Counted from the first letter of the stretch, positions 15,702 to 24,926 are shown. The stretch is DNA of 64,000 nt from Halobacillus naozhouensis (GCF_029714185.1 NZ_CP121671.1:3224001-3288000); one strand, 5' to 3'. The notes: generated by a model from the letters alone, not told the origin. Made by a program: numbers and translations.

Positions 15702-16802
15702 TCACTCCCTTGCCCTTGGAATCACGCGTATTTGGTCCTCCGGCATGTGAACACGGACTGTTGTCCCCTCTTCGAAATACGTACTTGGTCCTTGATTTAA
15801 ACCGGTAGCCCTAATTGTAGTTTCTTCATTTATCTTTATAAATGTATGAACAGATGCACCCGTGAACTGCACGAGAGAAACTTCACCTGTCCATACATTG
15901 TGCTGATCCGTTAACGCCGTATCGCTGACATGAATTGCTTCAGGTCTGATAGATATCAACAATTCATCACCTTCGTCGTAGGCTGCTATGTTCTGTTTAG
16001 AATCCTTCACACGGATGGGACTTTCAAGAGGTTCGGAATGAAAAATGAATTCCGCCTCCTGCTTCTCCTTAAAAGTAACTGGTGACAAATTGGTTTCTCC
16101 AATAAACTCCGCTACAAAGTCATTCACAGGCTCGTTATAAATATCGGTTGGGGTCCCCATCTGCTGGCACTCCCCATCCTTAAATACGGCGATTCGATCA
16201 CTCATCGTTAAAGCTTCGACTTGATCATGGGTAACATAAATGGTTGTAATGCCATATTCACGCTGCAACCTTAGGATTTCCGTACGCATTTCATCTCGCA
16301 ATCTAGCATCCAAATTACTTAGCGGTTCGTCTAAAAGTAAAATATCAGGTTCAATTACGAGTGCCCTGGCTAAGGCAACTCGTTGCTGCTGTCCCCCACT
16401 TAGCTGGCTAACCTGACGCTGTATAAATGAATCCAGACGAACTTTTTTGAGGACATCTTCCACCCTTTTCCTCATATCCGTCTTATTAACTTTTCTTACT
16501 TTCAAACCAAAAGCCACATTTTCAAACACAGTCATATGAGGAAAAAGGGCATAGTTTTGAAACACCATGCCCGTATTCCTTTTTTCAGGCGGGACTGTCG
16601 TCATATCTTTGTCGTTAAATTTGACTTTACCACGGGTAGGGTAATAGAATCCGGCAATCATTCGAAGCGTTGTCGTTTTCCCGCATCCGCTAGGACCTAG
16701 AAAGGTGAAGAACTCGCCTTCTTCGATTAATAAATCTAGGTTCCTGACTGCCGTTACATCACCGAATTGTTTTGTAATCGTTGATAAATTCACTGTTGAC
16801 AT
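15702..16802 (-). CDS. ABC transporter ATP-binding protein, FbpC/PotA type
   Basis: A 366-residue ATPase that powers the adjoining importer. Walker A GPSGCGKTT is at 36-44, the Q-loop and LSGGQQQRV signature follow, and Walker B reads ILLLDEPLSNLD. The C-terminal ~120 residues form TOBE-type regulatory strands (ISIRPEAIHVSD, then VSLVQFTGASVHTF), as in PotA, FbpC and sugar ABC ATPases. Start ATG with AAAGGGAG upstream. It lies 30 bp after the binding-protein gene and 4 bp before the permease gene. Confidence 0.93.
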   Translation of the reverse strand: MSTVNLSTITKQFGDVTAVRNLDLLIEEGEFFTFLGPSGCGKTTTLRMIAGFYYPTRGKVKFNDKDMTTVPPEKRNTGMVFQNYALFPHMTVFENVAFGLKVRKVNKTDMRKRVEDVLKKVRLDSFIQRQVSQLSGGQQQRVALARALVIEPDILLLDEPLSNLDARLRDEMRTEILRLQREYGITTIYVTHDQVEALTMSDRIAVFKDGECQQMGTPTDIYNEPVNDFVAEFIGETNLSPVTFKEKQEAEFIFHSEPLESPIRVKDSKQNIAAYDEGDELLISIRPEAIHVSDTALTDQHNVWTGEVSLVQFTGASVHTFIKINEETTIRATGLNQGPSTYFEEGTTVRVHMPEDQIRVIPRARE

Positions 16803-16832
16803 GAATCAACAACTCCCTTTATCTAAAGAATT

Positions 16833-17945
16833 CTATTGCTGGCTTTTATCCTTCTCTGTGTTCTTTATTTTTGTATCCCAGTGTTCCATCCACTCTTGTG
16901 ACTTCTCCTGGAAAAGACCCCAGTCAATATCCATTGGCTTAATATCAGTTTCCGTTATCCAACCAGGCAAATCCTCTATATCCTCACGTGTTGGAATACG
17001 ATAATACTTTTCAGCCAATAGTTTGGCAGCTTCTTTCGTATTCACAAATTCGTAAAAGGCTTTAGCAGCTTTAGGGTGCGGCGCATCTTTTACAAGGGCA
17101 ATTCCTTCCGTCAACACAGGTGTCCCACTCTCTGGAATAACATAGTCAAACGGATACCCTTTCTCTTTTGCTAACATGACCGTGTCCGGCATATTCCAGA
17201 CGGATAAGGAACCGACACCTTTTGCGACCTGGTTATACATAATTTCCGGGTTAGCGGCGTATTCCTTCGTATTCTCATCAAGTTTCTGCAGCCACTCATA
17301 CCCTTCTTCAGGACTTTCGGTTTCTTGATACGTACGATAAACCATTGCTGAGAATATCGTGCGCATCGTCCCTGAAGCTAAGGGATAGCGAATGATGATT
17401 TCGTCTTTCCACTTAGGATCCAGAAGATCGTCCCAATCCTGAGGTGCTTCTTCTGGAGAGATCTCTTTTGTATTGTACAAAATAACTTCTGGCGTAATGG
17501 ATGTTCCTGACCACATCCAATCCTCATCATGGTACATATCAGGAAGGGCATCTGCATAAGAAGGTTTGTATTTAGCCAACAAGCCTTCTTCTTTGGCTTT
17601 ATCAAAATTTACCTGAGGTGCACCCCACCATACATCAGCCTGAGGATTATTTTTCTCCGAACGAACCCGGTCTAAGATTTCCTGGGATCCCATATCTAAA
17701 AATTGCATGTCAACGTCATACTCAGCCTCGAACTGCTTTTCAAAGTCACTTAAAATGTCACTGCCATGCGGCGAATAAACAACAACCTTGTCTTCCAGCT
17801 TTTCAGAGGACCCAGCGTTCCCTTCATCCTTACTTGCTTTTTCGGGTGTTTCCTCACTTGACCCCCCTGCCATACATCCCGCAAGAACAAAAAGTAGTGC
17901 CCCTACGAAGAAACAGATAATCCAATTCTTTTTAAAGCTATCCAT
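16833..17945 (-). CDS. ABC transporter substrate-binding lipoprotein
   Basis: A 370-residue extracellular binding protein. The signal sequence ends in a lipobox (VLAGC), so Cys23 should be lipid-anchored. The mature part has the type-II periplasmic fold pattern of ferric-iron/thiamine/phosphonate binding proteins: KVVVYSPHGSDILSDFEKQFE near the N-terminus and EILDRVRSEKNNPQADVWWGAP. The paired Tyr of classical iron binders are not obvious, so the ligand may be an organic anion or amino compound rather than free Fe3+. The start has GGGGG upstream. It follows the ROK gene by 14 bp and begins the transporter part of the operon. Confidence 0.9.
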   Translation of the reverse strand: MDSFKKNWIICFFVGALLFVLAGCMAGGSSEETPEKASKDEGNAGSSEKLEDKVVVYSPHGSDILSDFEKQFEAEYDVDMQFLDMGSQEILDRVRSEKNNPQADVWWGAPQVNFDKAKEEGLLAKYKPSYADALPDMYHDEDWMWSGTSITPEVILYNTKEISPEEAPQDWDDLLDPKWKDEIIIRYPLASGTMRTIFSAMVYRTYQETESPEEGYEWLQKLDENTKEYAANPEIMYNQVAKGVGSLSVWNMPDTVMLAKEKGYPFDYVIPESGTPVLTEGIALVKDAPHPKAAKAFYEFVNTKEAAKLLAEKYYRIPTREDIEDLPGWITETDIKPMDIDWGLFQEKSQEWMEHWDTKIKNTEKDKSQQ

Positions 17946-17959
17946 AATACAACCCCCTA

Positions 17960-19123
17960 TTAAATTTCAATTAAGGTATCGGACTCTTTTAAAAACAATG
18001 CCACAGCTCCAACAACCCCCGATTCTTTACCAAAGGCAGTAGGCAGCACTTCGTATGTTCCTGGAGTATAACGATCGATAATCTTCACCATCTGCTCCCT
18101 GATGATTGAATAAGATCCGCTAACACCACCCCCTAATATCACGAGCTCGGGATCAAATAATGACACGTAATTGGCAATCCCAAGCGCTAAATTCTCCAGG
18201 GCAAAATCTATTACTTCTACAGCCTGCCTGTTTAGCTGCTGGTAAAGGTCGAACGCCTCTTTCGCCGTAACTTTTTTACCTAGCAGTTCAGATAACCGGT
18301 TCCCAATAGATGAGCCACTGGCTATACTCTCCAAAAACCCATACCCTTCATAAACGGGGTGGTATTGATCTGCATATACTCGATCGGTGACTAAATAACC
18401 AATCTCCCCTGCACTATAATTACTCCCTCTAAATAACCTTCCGTTCACCATGATTCCACTGCCAATTCCTGTACCGATCGCAATGTAAATGAGATTATTC
18501 TTGCCGCGCCCGACTCCTTTCCAATGCTCACCAAGCACATTTATATTCACGTCATTATCAATATATATGGGAAAGTCAAATATCTCCTTTAGCTTTTCTC
18601 TTACGGGGAAACTGTTCCATTTAAGGGCAGGAGCCTCTTTTACTATTCCTGTTTCTATGTTGGTGATCCCAGGTATTCCAGCCCCAACACCCAGGATTTT
18701 TTGACTATCTATATTCAACTCCTTTTTCATGATGTCCACATGCTGTTTGATGACGTTGAACAAATCATTATTCAAATGTTCCTGAGTTGGAAAATCCCGA
18801 TAGGCGCAAACATGCCCATTTAAATCAGTTATGCCAAGGGCTACATTTGTCCCACCAAAGTCTATTCCGATCATGAAAGCTTTTTCAGGATTAAAGGTGA
18901 GATTTACCGGCTTTCTCCCCCCATTAATGGAAGCCTCCCCACTTCCGATCTCCCGAATCCACCCTTCTACCAATAATGTATCAACAAGAGTGGATACGGT
19001 TGGTTTGCTAAGTGAAAGCTTTTTGGCAATATTGGCTCGGGAAATAGATCCCTCCTCCCGTACACATGTTAAAATTCGCTTTTGATTGACTTTTTTAATG
19101 TAACTGGCATTTCCTCTCTGCAT
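17960..19123 (-). CDS. ROK-family (XylR/NagC-type) transcriptional regulator
   Basis: A 387-residue ROK repressor. Residues ~10-70 are a winged helix-turn-helix (ILTCVREEGSISRANIAKKLSLSKPTVSTLVDTLL). The ROK kinase-like domain begins with the phosphate-binding motif GIDFGGTNVALGI. The usual zinc-binding ROK signature (GEIGH plus a CxCG..GC cluster) is missing: the sequence reads GEIGYLV and has no cysteines there. It is the first gene of the operon with the ABC importer, lyase and deacetylase genes, and an XylR-like palindrome lies 38 bp upstream of its start, so autoregulation is likely. ROK regulators usually sense sugars or amino sugars, which fits a PIG-L substrate with an amino-sugar part. 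Confidence 0.9.
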   Translation of the reverse strand: MQRGNASYIKKVNQKRILTCVREEGSISRANIAKKLSLSKPTVSTLVDTLLVEGWIREIGSGEASINGGRKPVNLTFNPEKAFMIGIDFGGTNVALGITDLNGHVCAYRDFPTQEHLNNDLFNVIKQHVDIMKKELNIDSQKILGVGAGIPGITNIETGIVKEAPALKWNSFPVREKLKEIFDFPIYIDNDVNINVLGEHWKGVGRGKNNLIYIAIGTGIGSGIMVNGRLFRGSNYSAGEIGYLVTDRVYADQYHPVYEGYGFLESIASGSSIGNRLSELLGKKVTAKEAFDLYQQLNRQAVEVIDFALENLALGIANYVSLFDPELVILGGGVSGSYSIIREQMVKIIDRYTPGTYEVLPTAFGKESGVVGAVALFLKESDTLIEI

Positions 19124-19161
19124 TGAACGAGCCCCTTAGCCTACGGATTTAGACTTACGAT

Positions 19162-19186
19162 TTAGTTAGTTAAGCTTACTTACTAA
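19162..19186. promoter_or_regulatory. Probable ROK operator
   Basis: A 25-bp element opens with TTAGTTAGTTAAG and closes with CTTACTTACTAA; the two halves are reverse complements except for one indel and one substitution. The TTAGT...ACTAA ends match the general form of Bacillus XylR operators. It lies 38 bp upstream of the ROK gene start. The match is read by eye. Confidence 0.55.
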
Positions 19187-19274
19187 TTTGATATGTATGC
19201 CAAGGAATATGGACTTAGAACTTTTCTAATAGGAGAAAAGCTTTTATGGGCACGCTTAAAAAGCCTATTAACAC

Positions 19275-19309
19275 AAAAAAACTCCGAACAGCTATAAAGC
19301 CATTCAGAG
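19275..19309 (-). terminator. Terminator after the PL11 lyase gene
   Basis: On the minus strand CTCTGAATGGCT pairs with AGCTGTTCGGAG through G-U wobbles, followed by seven T. It lies 21 bp after the lyase stop codon and ends the TRAP-PL11 transcript. Confidence 0.65.
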
Positions 19310-19330
19310 CCTCTCAAATCTAAATTTATG

Positions 19331-21886
19331 TTACTTACTTTCCAACATCCGCACTATATATTCAGCCTGACTAGCCAAGTCAATTTTAGCCTTATTAGAA
19401 ATGTAGGGGGCACTAGATTTTCGTTCAAGATGAAACAGAAATTTTTTCACAAGTCTAATAGCATTCTTAGTCGAACCTTTTTCAAGATGGTGATTAGCTT
19501 GATCGATTGTTTTGCTCAATTGAACAGCTAAAGGACCTGTCAACTCCCCAATAACTTCATATTCGTTTACTTGTTTTTGCAAAGTTGACAAAGTACTAGG
19601 AGTCTGTATGTTCGGAAGCGGCACACTTCCCCATTCTATATCAGATCCAAAGTAGAAACTTGGATAGGAAGGCTGGTTGTAGCCTGAATTTTGCCAGGCG
19701 ATTCCTGTTCTATATTGAACATCCTGCATAAGTGTGTATAATTTGTGGTCTGTTTCTTCCGTACTTACATACATTCGTATCGAAGAGCTGTCCTTAGTTC
19801 GAACTAGAAGCTCTTCCCTCCAGTCACCAAAGACATCAGCGACCAGTGACGGGTTCCCTTTTGTACCGTTATTTGTTCTTGTTCCGGTAGCCGTCAATAC
19901 AGTCCCTTTCACTGTATTTTCAATAGTAGGGGTCTCCTCCAATTCACCATTTACGATTTGCGTAGTCATGTCTGCAGACCATTTGATGTTCATATTTGTA
20001 CCAGGAGTATCGGAAGCGAGCCGTTCTCCATCGGTTGTTCGCAGGTCTACTGCCCATGTTTCCAGCCCTCTATAATTAGGGTCAATATCACCAATCATCC
20101 CACGTCCTGTATCTTTCCCCGTATATTTACCATAAATGACTTCTCCAGTTTCCGCGTCACGTAATGAATAACCATATGGAGCCGAAGTCGCGCGTTCGTG
20201 CACTGCGTATATTTCTAACCCTGATCGATCAGGGTCAATATCCGCTACATGAAGAGCATCACCATGACCTAGCCGAGCTTTTGCCCCAGGGTCTGCACTT
20301 CCTTCAGGCAATGTATCAAACGAACTATATAACAACGAACCATCATGATCAATCGTTGCCGAACCATAAATTACTTCCTGGTTTCCATCATTATCCACAT
20401 CAGCTGTACTCATCGAATGGAAGCCTTGCGTCGTTAGGGAACTAAATTCATTATTCGTTCCAGGGGTACCATGTGGACTATCATTAAAAGGGTTACTCAT
20501 GGGTGTCCATCCGCTATCAACCGTCCAATACTCCTCTAAATCTTCTCCATTCCAACTATAAGAAACAATCGCTGCTCTTGTATAATATCCGCGAGAAAAT
20601 ATGGCATATGGTTTTTCACCGTCAAGGTAGGCCACTCCTGCAAGGAAACGATCTACTCGGTTACCCGGTTCAATTCTCGATGTCGCGTAGTCCCCCCACA
20701 TTAAACCATCGTCATGACGGCCAGGCTTATAATGAATGGTGTCTAGTTCATCACCTGTTTCTCCATCAAAAACAGTTAAGTATTCTGGTCCTTCTAAAAT
20801 AAAGCCCTCAAATTCTCTGAGGTTGTTATGGCTACTTCTTTTCGGCGCATACTCATCAATGAAGTAGTCTGCCAAGCTTTCAGCATCTTCCTTTGACAGT
20901 GGATAATCATACTTCGGTTCGATTCCAAAACATTCTTCAAGAGTCTCAGGCCAGTTTCCCTTCACAACTTCTTCATGCTCGTGCCAGCCCATAAACATCT
21001 CCACAATATGCTCATAATAATCTTTGCTGCTCATACGGTAATCATCCTGATGACTGTACCCTGCTTCACTATCCTTCTGGGGCATCGTGATATATTCTTC
21101 TGAGGTAATATTACCCTTCTCATCATACTTAATGATCTTTGTCCCAGGGGCGGTTTTCATCATTATTTCTGCTTTTCCATTTCCATCAAAATCATAAACT
21201 AAGAATGGAGTATAGTGTGCACCCGACCTGATATTCACCCCAAGGTCAATTCTATACAACAATTCTCCGTCAAAGGTGTACGTGTCAATATACGTTTTTC
21301 CAGTATATCCTGATTGCGATACATCTTTTGAATTTGTTGGATCCCATTTGACTACAAATTCATATTGACCATCACCATTCACATCCCCCACGTTCATGTC
21401 ATTAGCATTATAAGAGTATGATTCGCCTGTAGGAGTAACTCCCCCTTCTGGCTTTTGTAATGGTAGCTCATAATAGGAATTCTTCCATGGGGAAACCGGT
21501 GAACTTTTCTCTACTTCTTCTCCATCTATTACTTTAGCAACAACATACTCAGAATCTAGATTCCCCTCCTCATCCAAATAATTCGTGCTATCATTGACTG
21601 TAGCAATTTTCGCCCCATCTCGATAAACATTAAAATTTGCCCCTGTCAAACCTGTGTCTGAGTGACCTGTTACCTCGTCCGCCATAAGCCTCCAGCTTAT
21701 GAAAACACCTTCTGAGGTCGTAACAGCCACCAGCCCTCGATCGAGATGTTCTAGCATCGCTCCCTTCTCTGCATGTCTTTCTGCACCTTTTTCTTTCGTT
21801 TCCGCTCTACTGTACCCCATACTTCCAATCTGGGGAAGCAATGAAAAAAGCATGATAAACGCCAAAAGTATTGATAGTTTTCTCAC
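19331..21886 (-). CDS. Secreted rhamnogalacturonan lyase, family PL11
   Basis: An 851-residue exported polysaccharide lyase that should cut rhamnogalacturonan I of pectin by beta-elimination. A signal peptide occupies ~1-28. From ~45 (LEHLDRGLVAV, GVFISWRL) to ~765 the sequence follows the YesW/YesX-type PL11 beta-propeller, with repeated Asp/Asn-rich calcium-binding segments such as DVNGDGQYEF, DFDGNGKAE and DVDNDGNQE. The C-terminal ~85 residues form a separate Lys-rich helical FIMAH-like unit. It starts at GTG with AAGGAT upstream. It is 51 bp downstream of dctM and shares its direction, so it is probably the fourth gene of the TRAP operon. The products would be unsaturated galacturonosyl-rhamnose oligomers. 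Confidence 0.92.
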   Translation of the reverse strand: MRKLSILLAFIMLFSLLPQIGSMGYSRAETKEKGAERHAEKGAMLEHLDRGLVAVTTSEGVFISWRLMADEVTGHSDTGLTGANFNVYRDGAKIATVNDSTNYLDEEGNLDSEYVVAKVIDGEEVEKSSPVSPWKNSYYELPLQKPEGGVTPTGESYSYNANDMNVGDVNGDGQYEFVVKWDPTNSKDVSQSGYTGKTYIDTYTFDGELLYRIDLGVNIRSGAHYTPFLVYDFDGNGKAEIMMKTAPGTKIIKYDEKGNITSEEYITMPQKDSEAGYSHQDDYRMSSKDYYEHIVEMFMGWHEHEEVVKGNWPETLEECFGIEPKYDYPLSKEDAESLADYFIDEYAPKRSSHNNLREFEGFILEGPEYLTVFDGETGDELDTIHYKPGRHDDGLMWGDYATSRIEPGNRVDRFLAGVAYLDGEKPYAIFSRGYYTRAAIVSYSWNGEDLEEYWTVDSGWTPMSNPFNDSPHGTPGTNNEFSSLTTQGFHSMSTADVDNDGNQEVIYGSATIDHDGSLLYSSFDTLPEGSADPGAKARLGHGDALHVADIDPDRSGLEIYAVHERATSAPYGYSLRDAETGEVIYGKYTGKDTGRGMIGDIDPNYRGLETWAVDLRTTDGERLASDTPGTNMNIKWSADMTTQIVNGELEETPTIENTVKGTVLTATGTRTNNGTKGNPSLVADVFGDWREELLVRTKDSSSIRMYVSTEETDHKLYTLMQDVQYRTGIAWQNSGYNQPSYPSFYFGSDIEWGSVPLPNIQTPSTLSTLQKQVNEYEVIGELTGPLAVQLSKTIDQANHHLEKGSTKNAIRLVKKFLFHLERKSSAPYISNKAKIDLASQAEYIVRMLESK

Positions 21887-21937
21887 CCTTATTACATCCT
21901 TCCTATATCATAATCTACAGGACTTCCCAATTTGTAT

Positions 21938-23245
21938 TTATTCCACCAATCCAAACAACCGAGGTAGAAACAAACTGATTTCCGGAATAAATGTGACTAG
22001 GACCAAAGCAACTACCAACGGGACATAAAAAATAATTAGTTTTGGAATTACTTTTTCAATACGAACACCACTAACACTGCTGCCGATAAACAGCACGGTA
22101 CCAATTGGCGGTGTCGTTACACCGATCGCAAGGGCAATAGCCATAATTGTTCCAAAGTGTACGGGGTCAATTCCCATTTGAGTAGCTACCGGGAAAAGAA
22201 TTGGTGTAAATATTAATAATGCTGGAGCTACATCCATAAACGTTCCGACAATTAATAGAATTAAAAGCATAATCAATAGAATCAAAACTTTACTATCGGT
22301 TATAGAAAGCATGGCATTCGTAATCGCCTGTGGGATACCTGCATAGGCGAGCACCCATGACATGGATGTTGATACACCGATCAACAGCAAAATAATGCCG
22401 GAATAAATCACAGTTTCTTTAAGTATCTTTGGGATATCCGAGATTGTTAACTGGCGATAAATCAAACTGAGGATTGCTGCATACAGCACGGCCACTGCAG
22501 CACCTTCAGTGGCTGTAAAAATTCCAAATGTTATCCCGCCAATTACGACAACAATCAATAACAAACTGGGGATTGATTGCATGACGACTTTGAGAGCCTC
22601 CCTACTGCTTGTCTTTGAAGAGACAGGATAATTTGCTCTTTTTGCTAAAATATAGGCAACAATCATAAGCAATAAAGCCATAAGAATGCCTGGTAAATAT
22701 CCAGCAACAAATAAAGCACCGATTGATGTCCCTCCACTAAGTAAGGAGTAAATGATTGGTATCCCACTGGGGGGAATAATTAAACCTGTCGGGGCAGAAG
22801 CAATATTGACAGCGGCTGAATAGGAGGGGTCATATCCTTCCTTGGTTTCTTGTGGATGCATAATGCGCCCCATCGTTGCAGCAGCTGCAATGGCAGATCC
22901 AGAGATAGCACCAAATAACATATTTCCAATTATATTCGTATGGGCCAAAGAACCAGACATTCGTCCGCCGATAAGTTTAGCTACATTAATTAACCGATCG
23001 GCAATCCCGCCGTTATTCATAATACTTCCGGCTAACATAAAGAAGACAAGAGCTAACAGAACTGTGCTATCTACCCCTGTTATTAGCTGTTGGGAAATGG
23101 CCAACAAGGAAGATGACATAGGAAGCACGATCAATAGTGCTGCAAAGGCTGCTACAGCAATGCTTACTGAAATGGGTACACCGATAAAAAGAAATAAGAA
23201 AAACAAACCGAATAAAACAATTCCTGTCCAAACCGTTACATCCAT
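21938..23245 (-). CDS. dctM: TRAP transporter large membrane subunit DctM
   Basis: A 435-residue, roughly 12-helix TRAP permease of the DctM family that carries out sodium-coupled uptake. Family features include GVPISVSIAVAAF near the N-terminus, SGSAIAAAATMGRIM and the PPSGIPIIYS and TPPIGTVLF segments. It overlaps dctQ by 10 bp. With DctP and DctQ it forms a full importer, and its operon also carries a pectin lyase, which suggests uptake of an acidic oligosaccharide or sugar acid. TRAP systems usually carry carboxylates, matching a galacturonate-containing product. Confidence 0.94.
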   Translation of the reverse strand: MDVTVWTGIVLFGLFFLFLFIGVPISVSIAVAAFAALLIVLPMSSSLLAISQQLITGVDSTVLLALVFFMLAGSIMNNGGIADRLINVAKLIGGRMSGSLAHTNIIGNMLFGAISGSAIAAAATMGRIMHPQETKEGYDPSYSAAVNIASAPTGLIIPPSGIPIIYSLLSGGTSIGALFVAGYLPGILMALLLMIVAYILAKRANYPVSSKTSSREALKVVMQSIPSLLLIVVVIGGITFGIFTATEGAAVAVLYAAILSLIYRQLTISDIPKILKETVIYSGIILLLIGVSTSMSWVLAYAGIPQAITNAMLSITDSKVLILLIMLLILLIVGTFMDVAPALLIFTPILFPVATQMGIDPVHFGTIMAIALAIGVTTPPIGTVLFIGSSVSGVRIEKVIPKLIIFYVPLVVALVLVTFIPEISLFLPRLFGLVE

Positions 23246-23766
23246 TCATGCTCACCGCCTTCCAACGGATTTGAATCTTCTACCTCTTTGCGTTTGGTCA
23301 TATTTACGACCTGATAAAAAATAATAATGACTCCACAGATCGGTAAAATACCATAAATCATTCCCATCGGTATGCTCAGAATAGGAGATAGTTCAGCCAT
23401 CGTTGCATTGGATATTTTAAATCCTCCAATGACTAATACAAATAGAGCAAAGGCAATGACTAATAAATCAATCAACCAGCGCAGTACTTTGTGTGATTGA
23501 CCTTTTATTTTATCTCTCATAAATGTTAATGCTAAATGTTCGTCCTGACCAAAGGCGTATGTGGCTCCAATAAAAGCAATCCAAATCAGGGAAAATCTCA
23601 GTACCTCTTGGGTAATAATACTCGGATCCTGCAATACAAAACGAGTAAACACCTGCCAAATCGCACCTACAACTAAAAATAAAATAAGAATGCTGGCAAC
23701 TGTTAATAACACTAGATCCAGCCAACGTTTAAAATTATTCAAAGCAGTACCCCTCTCACCTAACAT
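23236..23766 (-). CDS. dctQ: TRAP transporter small membrane subunit DctQ
   Basis: A DctQ subunit of up to 176 residues with four hydrophobic helices; FSLIWIAFIGATYAFG and HLALTFM are typical. It stabilises DctM and contacts the binding protein. The ATG at 23766 directly follows the dctP stop codon; a TTG eight codons later has a better-spaced GAGGGG site and may be the true start, giving a protein of ~168 residues beginning at NNFKRWLD. The C-terminus overlaps dctM. Confidence 0.9.
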   Translation of the reverse strand: MLGERGTALNNFKRWLDLVLLTVASILILFLVVGAIWQVFTRFVLQDPSIITQEVLRFSLIWIAFIGATYAFGQDEHLALTFMRDKIKGQSHKVLRWLIDLLVIAFALFVLVIGGFKISNATMAELSPILSIPMGMIYGILPICGVIIIFYQVVNMTKRKEVEDSNPLEGGEHEWM

Positions 23767-24801
23767 TTATTGTAATGCTTCAATTTTATCTAATAGTCTA
23801 TCTATCTCGGGATTCTCTTCACGTTGTTCTTCAATGAGTGGTTCTACTTTTTCACGGAAAGGTGCTTGATCTGGATGTGAGAACTCCACTCCCATTTCCT
23901 TTTTCGCCTTTTCTATACTTTCTTGAATCATCTTATCCCATCGCTTATTGTGCGCCTTCGTGGTTTCTCTCCCTGCTTCTATGATTGCTTGCTGCTCCGA
24001 CCCACTTAATTTGTCCCATGAAGCGTCACTCATAATAAGGAAGTCGGGAATTCGTGTATGCTTATCGAATGAAAACTGCTTGGCCACTTCCCCGTGATTG
24101 GCATCGGTCAACGCGATTGGACTACTTTCAGCCCCATCAATAATTCCTTGTTGTAAGCTGGTGTACACTTCAGTAGCAGACATTGGCGTCGGTGCTGCCC
24201 CTAACATTTCTACCATCTTAATAGCTGTCACGTTGTTCATCACTCTAATTTTCAAGCCTTTGAGATCCTCAGGAGTTTTAATTTTTGTACTGGCCGTATA
24301 GAAACTTCTTGCCCCGGCATCATAATACGTAATTCCACGCAACTGTATCTCCTCTAGACTTTTGTACATCTGTTGAACTGTATCGGTCTTCATAAAATTA
24401 CGGAAATGCTCATCACTTTGGAAAACGTAAGGAAGACTAAATGCAGCGAACTTTTCATCAAATTTTGATACAACCCCTCCGTTTACCTTGGTCATATCAA
24501 TAACACCGCTCTGTACTAGTTCCATTACTTTTGTCTCGCCGCCCAAAACCCCTTCGGCATAAATTTTCACTTTTACACTACCATTCGTTTTTTCCTCTAC
24601 CTTATCTGCAAATGCTTCTAGACTGTGATAAACCGGACTTGCATCATTATGAATATGGGCCAGTGTGAGTGTTTGAGTTTCTTTAGTTGAAGTACCACTA
24701 CCGGAAGCCACCTTTTCCGCACCGGAACAGGCTCCTAATACCAGTAATAACGACGTAACCGCTACAGCCAAACCGCTTTTTATTAAACGCCTTCTACTCA
24801 T
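23767..24801 (-). CDS. dctP: TRAP transporter substrate-binding lipoprotein DctP
   Basis: A 344-residue extracytoplasmic binding protein of the DctP family. The signal sequence ends in LVLGACSG, so the Cys should be lipid-modified. Family marks are LTLAHIHNDASPVYHSLEAFAD, GGETKVMELVQSGVIDM, and the conserved Arg of GLKIRVMNN that grips the ligand carboxylate. It has an AAAGGGG ribosome site and is the first gene of the TRAP-PL11 operon. A cre box and a 40-bp conserved promoter module lie upstream. Likely ligand: a uronate-containing pectin fragment or sugar acid. Confidence 0.93.
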   Translation of the reverse strand: MSRRRLIKSGLAVAVTSLLLVLGACSGAEKVASGSGTSTKETQTLTLAHIHNDASPVYHSLEAFADKVEEKTNGSVKVKIYAEGVLGGETKVMELVQSGVIDMTKVNGGVVSKFDEKFAAFSLPYVFQSDEHFRNFMKTDTVQQMYKSLEEIQLRGITYYDAGARSFYTASTKIKTPEDLKGLKIRVMNNVTAIKMVEMLGAAPTPMSATEVYTSLQQGIIDGAESSPIALTDANHGEVAKQFSFDKHTRIPDFLIMSDASWDKLSGSEQQAIIEAGRETTKAHNKRWDKMIQESIEKAKKEMGVEFSHPDQAPFREKVEPLIEEQREENPEIDRLLDKIEALQ

Positions 24802-24864
24802 GTTGTAACCCCTTTCAATTTTTCCATTTGCAACTCGTTTGACTTTTCAAATTATTACCTCCAT

Positions 24865-24878
24865 TTTAAGCGCTTTCA
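24865..24878 (-). promoter_or_regulatory. cre box before the TRAP-PL11 operon
   Basis: TGAAAGCGCTTAAA on the minus strand matches the cre consensus except at its 3' end. It lies 64 bp upstream of dctP and just downstream of the shared promoter module, a position where CcpA would block transcription. Confidence 0.6.
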
Positions 24879-24886
24879 AAATACAA

Positions 24887-24926
24887 GTCTTATTAATATA
24901 AGAATTTCACTCTCAATTTCGGAAAT
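24887..24926 (-). promoter_or_regulatory. Conserved promoter module, copy 1 (probable AraC target)
   Basis: On the minus strand it reads ATTTCCGAAATTGAGA, 15 variable bases, then TAATAAGAC. The identical two blocks with the same 15-base gap occur at 30587-30626. ATTTCnGAAAT is an 11-bp inverted repeat and TTGAGA could serve as the -35 hexamer. It drives the TRAP-PL11 operon. The nearby AraC protein is the likely binder. Confidence 0.65.

Noticed and set aside
22842..23324. 160-codon plus-strand frame opposite dctM/dctQ
   Set aside because: Antisense to membrane helices of two well-supported transporter subunits, which gives long but meaningless frames.
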